Positions 7,775 through 15,418 of a DNA stretch of 40,524 nt are shown in pieces. Within the stretch, counting starts at the first letter, position 1. Every line of letters starts with the position of its first letter. Below the pieces are notes generated by a model. That model was not told the DNA's origin. It worked only from the letters and a program-made list of their open reading frames with translations, and made no database searches. A program made the position numbers and the translations under genes. This DNA comes from Dokdonella sp. (GTDB lineage: Bacteria; Pseudomonadota; Gammaproteobacteria; Xanthomonadales; Rhodanobacteraceae): contig NZ_JAHCAQ010000011.1 of the NCBI RefSeq assembly GCF_019634845.1, forward strand, positions 1-40,524, read 5' to 3'.

Positions 7775-9108
7775 ACGCGCTGCCGCAGGCCGCCGCTGCC
7801 GGCGCCATCATCGACTGGAGCCGCCTCGACGACGTCGCGCGCGAGACCGTGCTGGCGCGCCCGGCGCCGCTCGCCGATCCCGCGCGCAGCGCCGCCGTGC
7901 GCGCGATCATCGCTGCGGTGCGCAGTCGCGGTGACGCCGCGCTGCGCGAGTTCGGCGCGCGCTTCGACCACTGCACGCTCGATGCGCTCGCCGTCGAGCC
8001 GGCTGAATTCGTCGCTGCACGGGACCAGGTGCCGGCGGCGACGCAGGCCGCCATGCGCCGCGCGATCGCGCGCGTGGAGGCCTTCCACCGCGCCCAGCTC
8101 GGCACCGACCTGCGCTGCGACACCGCGCCGGGCCTGCGCTGCGAGCAGCTCATCCGACCGATCGACCGCGTCGGCCTGTACGCACCGGCCGGCAGCGCAC
8201 CGCTGCCCTCGACCGTGTGGATGCTGGCGGTTCCGGCGCGCGTGGCCGGTTGCCGCGAGGTCGTGCTGGCCACGCCGCCGCGCGCCGATGGCAGCGCCGA
8301 CCCGGCGATCCTGCTCGCGGCGCAGTTGTGCGGTGTCGGCCGCGTGTTCAAGCTCGGCGGCGCGCACGCGATTGCCGCCCTCGCCTACGGCACCGAGTCG
8401 GTGCCGCGCTGCGCCAAGCTGTTCGGCCCCGGCAACGCCTGGGTCACCGCAGCCAAGCTCGAGGTCGCCGCCGATCCGCAGGGCGCTGCGATCGACCTGC
8501 CGGCCGGCCCCTCGGAGGTGCTCGTCATCGCCGATGACAGCGCCGATCCGCAATTCGTCGCCGCCGACCTGCTGGCCCAGGCCGAACACGGCAGCGATTC
8601 GCAGGTGCTGCTCGTGAGCGCGAGCGAGCGCCTGCTCGGCGCGGTCGCCGACGCCATTGCGCGCCAGCTCGCGACGTTGCCGAGACGCCGCATCGCCGCC
8701 GCCGCACTCGCCCACGCCCGCCTGCTGCGTGTGGGCAGCCTCGACGAGGCGATCGCGGTGTCGGAGCGCTATGCGCCCGAGCATCTCATCGTCAACGTAC
8801 GCGATGCGCGCGCGTTGCTGCCGCGGCTCAACCAGGCCGGCAGCATCTTTCTCGGCCCGTGGTCGCCCGAAACGGTCGGCGACTACTGCGCCGGCCCCAA
8901 CCACGTACTGCCGACACTCGGCTTCGCGCGAGCGTTCGGCGGCGTCGGCGTCGACAGCTTCCAGCGCCGCGTGTACGTGCAGGAACTCAATGCCGCGGCG
9001 ATCGCCTCGGTCGGTCCCGACGCGGCCCTGCTCGCGCGCAGCGAGGGGCTGGAAGGACACGCGCGCGCGGTCGATCTGCGCCTGGCGGCACTGGAGGCCG
9101 CGCGATGA
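7771..9108 (+). CDS. hisD: Histidinol dehydrogenase HisD
   Basis: HisD is the zinc enzyme that oxidises L-histidinol to L-histidine in two NAD-dependent steps, the last reactions of the pathway. The 445-residue protein carries the family signatures GLYAPAGSAPLPSTVWM, KLFGPGNAWVTAAKL, the metal-site segment DLLAQAEHGSDSQ and ERYAPEHLIV. The start codon overlaps the hisG stop as ATGA, and the same arrangement links it to hisC. Length and motifs are complete. Confidence 0.98.
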   Translation: MNALPQAAAAGAIIDWSRLDDVARETVLARPAPLADPARSAAVRAIIAAVRSRGDAALREFGARFDHCTLDALAVEPAEFVAARDQVPAATQAAMRRAIARVEAFHRAQLGTDLRCDTAPGLRCEQLIRPIDRVGLYAPAGSAPLPSTVWMLAVPARVAGCREVVLATPPRADGSADPAILLAAQLCGVGRVFKLGGAHAIAALAYGTESVPRCAKLFGPGNAWVTAAKLEVAADPQGAAIDLPAGPSEVLVIADDSADPQFVAADLLAQAEHGSDSQVLLVSASERLLGAVADAIARQLATLPRRRIAAAALAHARLLRVGSLDEAIAVSERYAPEHLIVNVRDARALLPRLNQAGSIFLGPWSPETVGDYCAGPNHVLPTLGFARAFGGVGVDSFQRRVYVQELNAAAIASVGPDAALLARSEGLEGHARAVDLRLAALEAAR

Positions 9109-10169
9109 ACATGCTCGCCCGCGCGCGGCCCGAACTGGTCGCGCTCAAGCCCTACGCCTCGGCCCGCCGCAGCGGCTTCACGGCGCCGATCCGGCTCGAT
9201 GCCAACGAATCGCCGTGGCCCGATGCCGGCACCGCGGAGGCTGCGCTCAACCGTTACCCGGAACCGCAACCGGAACGGCTGCGCGAGCGCCTGGCCGAGC
9301 TGTACGCGGTGGCGCCGACGCAGCTGTGGAGCGGTCGCGGCAGCGACGAGGCGATCGACCTGTTGCTGCGCGCGTTCTGCCGCGCCGGGCACGACAACGT
9401 GGTCGGCCTCGCGCCGAGTTTCGGCATGTATCGCATCGGCGCGACCGTGCAGGGCGTGGAGTTCCGCGCCCACGCCCTCGACGCGCGAGCCGGCTTCGCG
9501 CTCGATGCCAAGGCTCTGCTGGCGCACGTCGATGCCGCCACCAAGCTCGTGTTCCTGTGTTCGCCCAACAATCCCACCGGCGCACTCCACCACGCCGCGA
9601 TCGACACGCTCGCCACGGCGCTGGCCGGGCGCGCCCTGCTCGTCGTCGACGAGGCCTACATCGAATTCGCCGCCGTGCCCAGCGCCGCCGCGCGCATCGC
9701 CGAACACGCCAACCTCGCCGTGCTGCGCACGCTGTCCAAGGCGCATGGCCTGGCCGGCGCGCGCATCGGCACGCTGATCGCGCGCGCCGACATCGTCGAC
9801 CTCGTCGCGCGCATCGCACCGCCCTACCCGCTGCCGACCCCGAGCGTGGCGGCGGCACTGGCCGCGCTCGCCGCGCCCGCGCTCGCGCGCACGCGCCAGC
9901 GCAGCTCATGGCTGGTGCGCGAACGCGAACGCCTGCGCGACGCCCTCGGCGCCTGTGCAGGCATCGTGCAGGTGTGGCCGTCGGCCGGCAACTTCCTGCT
10001 GTTGCGCTGCGTCGACGCCGCGGCGACGTTCGCACGCCTGCTCGCGGCCGGCATCCTCGTGCGCGACTTCTCCAGCCAGCCTGGGCTCGAGGGTTGTCTG
10101 CGCGTGAGCATCGGCGCGCGCGAGCACAACGACGCAGTGCTGGCCGCGCTCGCAACGGAGGGGCGATGA
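9105..10169 (+). CDS. hisC: Histidinol-phosphate aminotransferase HisC
   Basis: HisC is a PLP-dependent class II aminotransferase that converts imidazole-acetol phosphate and glutamate to L-histidinol phosphate. The 354-residue protein shows LDANESPWP near the N-terminus, the PLP-contact segment SPNNPTG, VVDEAYIEF, and the Schiff-base lysine at about residue 212 in TLSKAHGLAGAR. The arginine-containing C-terminal motif reads LRVSIG. ATGA overlaps join it to hisD and hisB. Confidence 0.97.
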   Translation: MNMLARARPELVALKPYASARRSGFTAPIRLDANESPWPDAGTAEAALNRYPEPQPERLRERLAELYAVAPTQLWSGRGSDEAIDLLLRAFCRAGHDNVVGLAPSFGMYRIGATVQGVEFRAHALDARAGFALDAKALLAHVDAATKLVFLCSPNNPTGALHHAAIDTLATALAGRALLVVDEAYIEFAAVPSAAARIAEHANLAVLRTLSKAHGLAGARIGTLIARADIVDLVARIAPPYPLPTPSVAAALAALAAPALARTRQRSSWLVRERERLRDALGACAGIVQVWPSAGNFLLLRCVDAAATFARLLAAGILVRDFSSQPGLEGCLRVSIGAREHNDAVLAALATEGR

Positions 10170-11296
10170 GCGCAGCGGAGAAAGTCCTGTTCGTCGACCG
10201 CGACGGCACGCTCATCGTCGAGCCGCCCGACGCGCAGATCGACAGCTTTGCCAAGCTGCGCCTGCTGCCGGGCGTCATCGCGGCACTGCGCCGCCTCGTC
10301 GCGGCCGGCTACGTCCTCGTCATGGTCAGCAACCAGGACGGGTTGGGCAGCGCGAGTTTCCCCGAGTCGGACTTCGCCGGCCCGCATGCGCTGCTGCTCG
10401 ACATCCTCGCCGGCGAGGGCATCGTGTTCCGCGAGGTGCTGATCGACCGCAGCTTCGCGCATGAACAGCGGCCCACGCGCAAGCCCGGCGTCGGCCTCGT
10501 GCGCCACTGGCTCGTCGATGGCGCGCTCGACCGCAGCCACAGCGTCGTGGTCGGCGACCGCGACAGTGATCTCGAACTGGCTGCCAACATGGGGTTGCGT
10601 GGCCTGCGCATCGGCGCCGATCTCGATTGGGCCGGCATCGCCGCGCTGTTGCTCGATGCGCCGCGGCGCGCCGAGGTCGAGCGCGCCACGCGCGAGACGC
10701 GCATCGTGGTGCGCGTCGATCTCGATGCCGGGCCGGGCGCGCGCATCGCCAGCGGCATCGGCTTCTTCGACCACATGCTCGAACAACTCGCGGTGCACGG
10801 TGGCTTCGCGCTCGAGCTCGACTGTACCGGCGATCTTGCGGTCGACGAGCACCACAGCGTCGAGGACTGCGCGCTCGCGCTCGGCGCGGCGCTGCGGCGC
10901 GCGCTCGGCGAGCGGCGTGGCATCGCCCGCTATGGATTCGATCCGGCTGAACTGCCACTGCGCGCGAGCGGCGCGATCGGCTTCAGTGCGCCGATGGACG
11001 AGGCCCGCGCCGACGTCGCGCTCGACCTGTCGGGGCGCGCCCACTGCCGCTTCAGCGGCAGCTTTCCGCGCGAGGCGGTGGGCGCGCTGCCGTGCGAGCT
11101 CGTAGCGCACTTTTTCGCCAGCCTGGCCGACGCGCTCGGCGCGACGCTGCACCTGCACGTGGCCGGCAGCAACGCCCACCACATGGTCGAGGCCTGCTTC
11201 AAGGCGGTCGGTCGCGCCTTGCGCCAGGCGATGCGTCGCGACGGCGCGGCGATCCCGAGCAGCAAGGGCATGCTGGTGGCGGAGCACGCGGCATGA
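10166..11296 (+). CDS. hisB: Bifunctional histidinol-phosphatase / imidazoleglycerol-phosphate dehydratase HisB
   Basis: This is a two-domain fusion. The N-terminal HAD phosphatase (residues ~1-165) has FVDRDGTL and VGDRDSDLELA. The C-terminal dehydratase (from ~180) has metal-binding FFDHML, DEHHSVED and AHHMVEACFKA. It supplies two non-consecutive steps of the pathway. Two departures from E. coli HisB are visible. The zinc-loop cysteines of the phosphatase are absent (residues 94-107 read DRSFAHEQRPTRKP). About 15 residues (259-273) are inserted between RYGF and PMDE. I recall both in Xanthomonas HisB, so they look like lineage traits. Length is 376 residues. Confidence 0.97.
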   Translation: MSAAEKVLFVDRDGTLIVEPPDAQIDSFAKLRLLPGVIAALRRLVAAGYVLVMVSNQDGLGSASFPESDFAGPHALLLDILAGEGIVFREVLIDRSFAHEQRPTRKPGVGLVRHWLVDGALDRSHSVVVGDRDSDLELAANMGLRGLRIGADLDWAGIAALLLDAPRRAEVERATRETRIVVRVDLDAGPGARIASGIGFFDHMLEQLAVHGGFALELDCTGDLAVDEHHSVEDCALALGAALRRALGERRGIARYGFDPAELPLRASGAIGFSAPMDEARADVALDLSGRAHCRFSGSFPREAVGALPCELVAHFFASLADALGATLHLHVAGSNAHHMVEACFKAVGRALRQAMRRDGAAIPSSKGMLVAEHAA

Positions 11297-11886
11297 GCGC
11301 GCGCGCGGTCATCATCCGCGCCGGCGGTACCAATTTCGGCTCCCTGCTCGCGGCCTGCGCGCGGCTCGGCGTCGCGGCCACGGTGAGCGACCAGGCCACC
11401 ACGATTCGCGCCGCCAGCCACGTCATCCTGCCCGGCGTCGGTGCGGCCGCGCCGGCGATGCGCCACCTGCGCGAGAGCGGACTCGACCGCGTGATCGCAG
11501 GCCTGCGCCAACCGCTGCTCGGCATCTGCCTCGGCATGCAGCTGCTGTTCGAGCGCCTGGCCGAGGGCGAGGTCGACGGCCTCGGCCTGCTGCCGGGCCG
11601 CGTCGAGCGCCTGCCGGCGGCGCCGCGCTGGCCGCACATGGGCTGGAACACGCTGGCGACGACGCGGCCGCATCCGCTGCTGGCCGGCATCGGCAGCGCC
11701 GACTGGTTCTATTTCGTGCATGGCTACGCCGCCAGCGGCGCCGCCGACACCATCGCCTGCTGCGTCCACGGCCAGCCGTTCGCGGCTGCGGTCGCGCGCG
11801 GACAGGTCGCCGGCATGCAGTTCCATCCCGAGAAATCCGCCGCGGCCGGCCGCCGCGCACTGGCCAATTTCTTCGCCCTGACATGA
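11293..11886 (+). CDS. hisH: Imidazole glycerol phosphate synthase, glutaminase subunit HisH
   Basis: HisH hydrolyses glutamine and channels ammonia to HisF for imidazole ring closure. It is a class I glutamine amidotransferase of 197 residues. The nucleophile is Cys79 in GICLGMQLLFE, with His178 and Glu180 in FHPEKS completing the triad. The N-terminus reads VIIRAGGTNFGSL, where IDYGxGN is more usual, a modest divergence. The start overlaps hisB and the stop overlaps hisA, both as ATGA. Confidence 0.96.
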   Translation: MSARAVIIRAGGTNFGSLLAACARLGVAATVSDQATTIRAASHVILPGVGAAAPAMRHLRESGLDRVIAGLRQPLLGICLGMQLLFERLAEGEVDGLGLLPGRVERLPAAPRWPHMGWNTLATTRPHPLLAGIGSADWFYFVHGYAASGAADTIACCVHGQPFAAAVARGQVAGMQFHPEKSAAAGRRALANFFALT

Positions 11887-12620
11887 TCGTGATCCCAGCC
11901 ATCGACCTGCGCGACGGGCACGTCGTGCGCCTGCGCCAAGGCGACTTTGCGCAGACACGCCGGTTCGCCACCGAGCCGCTCGCGCTCGCGGGGCGCTATG
12001 CGCAAGCCGGCGCCCGCTGGCTGCACGTGGTCGACCTCGATGGCGCTCGCGCCGGTACGCCGCGCCAGCTCGCACTGGTGGCGCAACTGGCCCAGGCCGG
12101 GTCGGCGCTGCAGGCCGGCGGCGGCGTGCGCAGCCAGTCCGATGTCGAGGCGCTGCTTGCCGCCGGCGTGGCGCGCGTGGTGGTCGGCAGCCTCGCCGCC
12201 CGCGAACCGGAGCGCGTCGCGCAATGGCTGGCCGACTATGGCAGCGAGCGCCTCTGCGTCGCGCTCGACCTGCGGCTCGGCGACGATGGCCGCTGGCGGC
12301 CCGCGCTCGATGCCTGGCAGACCACGGCGCAGATCGACTTTCCAAGTCTCGTCGAACGCCTGCTAGACGCGGGTCTGCGCCACGTGCTGTGCACCGACAT
12401 CGAGCACGACGGGATGCGCGCCGGACCGAACCTCGCGCTGTATCGCGTGCTCGCGGCGCGCTGGCCCGGCATCGCCTGGATCGCCTCGGGCGGCGTGCGC
12501 GATGCGGCCGATGTCGCCGCGCTGGCCACGACCGGCGTCGCCGCCTGCGTGGCCGGCACCGCCCTGCTCGAGGGCAGCCTGAGCCTGGAGGAGCTGAGCG
12601 CATGCTCGCGCGCCGCGTGA
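11883..12620 (+). CDS. hisA: ProFAR isomerase HisA
   Basis: HisA is the (beta/alpha)8-barrel isomerase that turns ProFAR into PRFAR. The 245-residue protein begins MIVIPAIDLRDGHVVRL with the catalytic Asp8. The second catalytic aspartate is in CTDIEHDGM. The phosphate-binding segments GGGVRS and ASGGVRDAADV are present. It overlaps hisH by 4 bp and hisF by 19 bp, the longest overlap in the operon. Confidence 0.97.
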   Translation: MIVIPAIDLRDGHVVRLRQGDFAQTRRFATEPLALAGRYAQAGARWLHVVDLDGARAGTPRQLALVAQLAQAGSALQAGGGVRSQSDVEALLAAGVARVVVGSLAAREPERVAQWLADYGSERLCVALDLRLGDDGRWRPALDAWQTTAQIDFPSLVERLLDAGLRHVLCTDIEHDGMRAGPNLALYRVLAARWPGIAWIASGGVRDAADVAALATTGVAACVAGTALLEGSLSLEELSACSRAA

Positions 12621-13378
12621 TTGCCTGCCTCGACGTCGCCGCCGGCGCGGTCGTCAAGGGCGTGCGCTTCCGCGACCACCGCGTGGTCGGCGACATCGTC
12701 GAACTGGCACGCCGCTACGCCAGCGAAGGCGTCGACGAGCTCGTGTTCTATGACATCACGGCCAGCCCCGAGCGGCGCTGCGTCGATGCGGCCTGGGTCG
12801 CGCGGGTGGCGTGCGAGCTCGACATTCCGTTTTGCGTTGCCGGCGGCATCCGCAGCGTGGCCGACGCCGAGGCCGTGCTCGCGGCCGGTGCCGACAAGGT
12901 GTCGGTGAACAGCCCGGCGCTGGCACGGCCACAGCTCATCGACGAACTGGCGGCGCGTTTCGGCAGCCAATGCGTCGTGCTCGGCATCGATGTCGATGCG
13001 CAGGGCGAGGCGACGTCGAACTGGCGCGTGGTCGCCAACAGCGGTCGGCCCGACGCGGCCCACGACGCCGGCCGCGACCTGCTCGCCTGGGTGCGCGAGG
13101 CGGAGCGGCGCGGCGCCGGCGAGATTGTGCTCAACGCGATCCGCCACGATGGCGTGCGCGCGGGCTACGCGCTGACGCAACTGGGCGCGGTGCGCGCCGC
13201 CACCGGGCTGCCGCTGGTCGCCTCCGGCGGCGCCGGCTGCATCGCGCACTTCGTCGAGGTATTCGAGCGCGGCGATGTCGATGCCGCACTCGCGGCCAGC
13301 GTGTTCCACAGCGGCGAACTCCGCATCGACGAACTCAAGCGCGCGCTGGCCGCACGCGGCATCGTGGTGCGGCCATGA
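12602..13378 (+). CDS. hisF: Imidazole glycerol phosphate synthase, cyclase subunit HisF
   Basis: HisF closes the imidazole ring using ammonia from HisH, giving IGP and AICAR. The 258-residue barrel keeps the first catalytic aspartate in ACLDV near residue 11 and the second in RHDGVR (the family usually reads M/D-x-DG here). Phosphate sites are CVAGGIRS and VASGGAG. The start codon lies inside the end of hisA, and MLARRVIACLDV fixes it. Ten bases separate it from hisIE. Confidence 0.97.
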   Translation: MLARRVIACLDVAAGAVVKGVRFRDHRVVGDIVELARRYASEGVDELVFYDITASPERRCVDAAWVARVACELDIPFCVAGGIRSVADAEAVLAAGADKVSVNSPALARPQLIDELAARFGSQCVVLGIDVDAQGEATSNWRVVANSGRPDAAHDAGRDLLAWVREAERRGAGEIVLNAIRHDGVRAGYALTQLGAVRAATGLPLVASGGAGCIAHFVEVFERGDVDAALAASVFHSGELRIDELKRALAARGIVVRP

Positions 13379-13388
13379 GGATCGCTCG

Positions 13389-14009
13389 ATGACTGCCGAC
13401 ACCGATCTCGCTGCGCGGCTGGACTGGGACAAGGGCGACGGGCTCGTGCCGCTGATCGCCCAGCACGCGCACGATGGCCGCGTACTGATGCTCGGCTACA
13501 CCAACCGCGCGGCGCTCGCGCGCACGCTGGCCACGCGCCTGCTGCATTTCTGGTCGCGCTCGCGCCAGTGCCTGTGGCGCAAGGGCGAACACTCGGGCCA
13601 CGGACTCGAACTCGTCACGCTGGCAGCCGATTGCGACGGCGATACGCTGCTGGCCCAGGTCCTGCCGCATGGTCCGACCTGTCACCGCGGCACACCGACC
13701 TGCTTCGACGGCGCCGCTCCGGCCCAACCCTGGCTCAACGAGCTGGAGGCGCTCATCGCACGACGCGCCGAGGCCGATGCGGCCACGAGCTACGTCGCGC
13801 GTCTGCTCGCAGCGCCGGCCGCGCGACGCGCGCAGAAGGTTGGCGAGGAAGGCGTCGAGGTGGCGCTGGCTGCGGCGACGGGCGATCGCGAGAGCCTGCG
13901 CAGCGAAGCCGCCGACCTCGTGTTCCACCTGCTCGTGCTGCTGCGCGGCGCCGACCTCTCGCTGGCCGACGTGGTCGGCGAACTCGCGCGCCGCCACGCC
14001 ACACGTTGA
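13389..14009 (+). CDS. hisI: Bifunctional phosphoribosyl-AMP cyclohydrolase / phosphoribosyl-ATP pyrophosphatase HisIE
   Basis: This fusion covers pathway steps 2 and 3. The N-terminal HisI domain has MLGYTNRAAL, FWSRSRQCLWRKGEHSG, the metal site ADCDGDTLL and the zinc cysteines in PTCHRGTPTCF. The C-terminal HisE domain (from about residue 115) has TSYVARLL, QKVGEEGVEVALAA and EAADLVFHLLVLL. At 206 residues it is complete. It is the last gene of the operon, so the operon holds every dedicated histidine enzyme. Confidence 0.97.
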   Translation: MTADTDLAARLDWDKGDGLVPLIAQHAHDGRVLMLGYTNRAALARTLATRLLHFWSRSRQCLWRKGEHSGHGLELVTLAADCDGDTLLAQVLPHGPTCHRGTPTCFDGAAPAQPWLNELEALIARRAEADAATSYVARLLAAPAARRAQKVGEEGVEVALAAATGDRESLRSEAADLVFHLLVLLRGADLSLADVVGELARRHATR

Positions 14010-14035
14010 ATCGGCGCCGGCACCGACCCGCGTGC

Positions 14036-14051
14036 GCCGCGGTGGCGCGGC
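14036..14051. terminator. Possible bidirectional terminator hairpin between hisIE and the M23 gene
   Basis: GCCGCG (14036-14041) and CGCGGC (14046-14051) form a 6-bp stem with a GTGG loop between two convergent genes. There is no T-tract. The position supports a terminator role more than the structure does. Confidence 0.3.
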
Positions 14052-15233
14052 TCAACCGTCGAAGCCGTTGGCAAAGATCACGTCGCCGACGTAGAACTCG
14101 TGCGTGTAGGTGGCCGACTGGTAGCTGGCACGGAAGCGCCACAGGCCGGGCGGGGCGTTGCCGGGCAGGTCGAAATACCAGTACCAGAACGCCGCCGAGT
14201 AGTACGGATCGCTGGTGGCATCGGCCATCTTGAAGCTCCAGTTCGCAAACACGCTGCCATTGGGGCGCGTGATCGTGAACGCGGTGGACTGCGCCGACAG
14301 CTGGTCGCGATAGTAGGCGGCGAAATACACCCGTGCGCCGGCGACGAAGCGATCGCTGAGATTGGGCGTCTCGGCCACGGGATTGGGGCAGTTCGGGCTC
14401 GGGAATACCGGCGGCGCGCTGTGGGTGGCGAGCTTGTTGATTGCCGAATCGTAGTAGGGCCGTTGCGCGGCCCACAGCGAGGCCGGCGCGTTGCAGGCGC
14501 CATGCCAGGGCTCGAGGATCGTGTAGTTGGTCAGTGCGGAGTGGTTCTCGAAGTGCAGATGCGGCCCGCTCGAAAACCCTGCGCTGCCGACCTTGCCGAG
14601 CAACTCTCCCACCGCCACGCTCGCGCCGATCGGCTTGGCGGTCAGCGAGGCCTTCTTCATGTGGCCATACCAGGCCACGCTGCCATCGGCATGCTGCACG
14701 TACACCGCATTCCAGTCGGCGGAGTAATGATCGGGGCAGCTGCGGTCGTCATTGCCGTCGACCTTGCCGATGATCGTGCCGGGCGCGGCCGCGACGATGT
14801 CGACGGCCTGCTGGTCCATGCGCAGCCAGGCGAACGGCCACAGGAAGATGTCGATGCCGGCGTGGTTGTAGCCGCTGGCGAGGTCGTAGCTGCGCGTGCC
14901 GCAATTCCAGTCGAGCACGTGGCCGGGATAGCTGCTGTCGAGGTCGACGAAGTTGGAAATGCCATGGTAGGCCGGATCGGTCTGGCCGGCCGCCGGCCGC
15001 AATGGCCACTGCAGCCCACCCTGCAACGGCAGCGGCCACGGCGCCACCGTGGCGAGCTTGCCCTCGGCCTGCAGGCGCGCGACGTTGGCGGCGAGCTCGG
15101 CATCGATGCGCGCCCGCTGCTGCGGGCTGAGTTCGTCATGGGGCGGATCGAAGCGTCCGCCACCGGCCGGTGGCTGGCTGCTGGCCGCCGCGAGCGCGCC
15201 TGCCAGAAGCCATGACATCGATGCAGTCGGCAT
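14052..15233 (-). CDS. Secreted M23-family metallopeptidase with C-terminal IF-x-x-GF tail
   Basis: This is a LytM-type zinc endopeptidase, normally cutting peptidoglycan cross-links or glycine-rich peptides. From the ATG at 15231-15233 it has 393 residues. A signal peptide (SWLLAGALAAASS) is followed by the M23 domain with zinc ligands His124 and Asp128 in NHAGID and the HLH motif (225-227) in GPHLHFE. After about residue 300 comes a beta-rich accessory region (GARVYFAAYYRDQL to YTHEFYV). The protein ends GDVIFANGFDG, the tail shared with four other proteins here. The frame stays open upstream, but the signal peptide sets the start. It is divergent from the propeller-cytochrome gene. Confidence 0.88.
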   Translation of the reverse strand: MPTASMSWLLAGALAAASSQPPAGGGRFDPPHDELSPQQRARIDAELAANVARLQAEGKLATVAPWPLPLQGGLQWPLRPAAGQTDPAYHGISNFVDLDSSYPGHVLDWNCGTRSYDLASGYNHAGIDIFLWPFAWLRMDQQAVDIVAAAPGTIIGKVDGNDDRSCPDHYSADWNAVYVQHADGSVAWYGHMKKASLTAKPIGASVAVGELLGKVGSAGFSSGPHLHFENHSALTNYTILEPWHGACNAPASLWAAQRPYYDSAINKLATHSAPPVFPSPNCPNPVAETPNLSDRFVAGARVYFAAYYRDQLSAQSTAFTITRPNGSVFANWSFKMADATSDPYYSAAFWYWYFDLPGNAPPGLWRFRASYQSATYTHEFYVGDVIFANGFDG

Positions 15234-15418
15234 GTCGTGCGCTCGCTTGGTTGCGACGCGGCCACGATACGCGCGCGCCCTGCTGGCGGCAATCGCGCCC
15301 GACCATGCGCTCGTCGACGCGACGATGGACGGTCGCAGCCATGTGACGGACGGCACGCCGGGCCGCGACGGGCCCGCCTACAGTATCGATCGCCCTGCCA
15401 ACCAGCCCGGACCGCGCC

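Noticed and set aside
14100-15215. 371-codon plus-strand frame opposite the M23 peptidase
   Set aside because: Shadow frame; the minus strand has the zinc motifs, signal peptide and tail.
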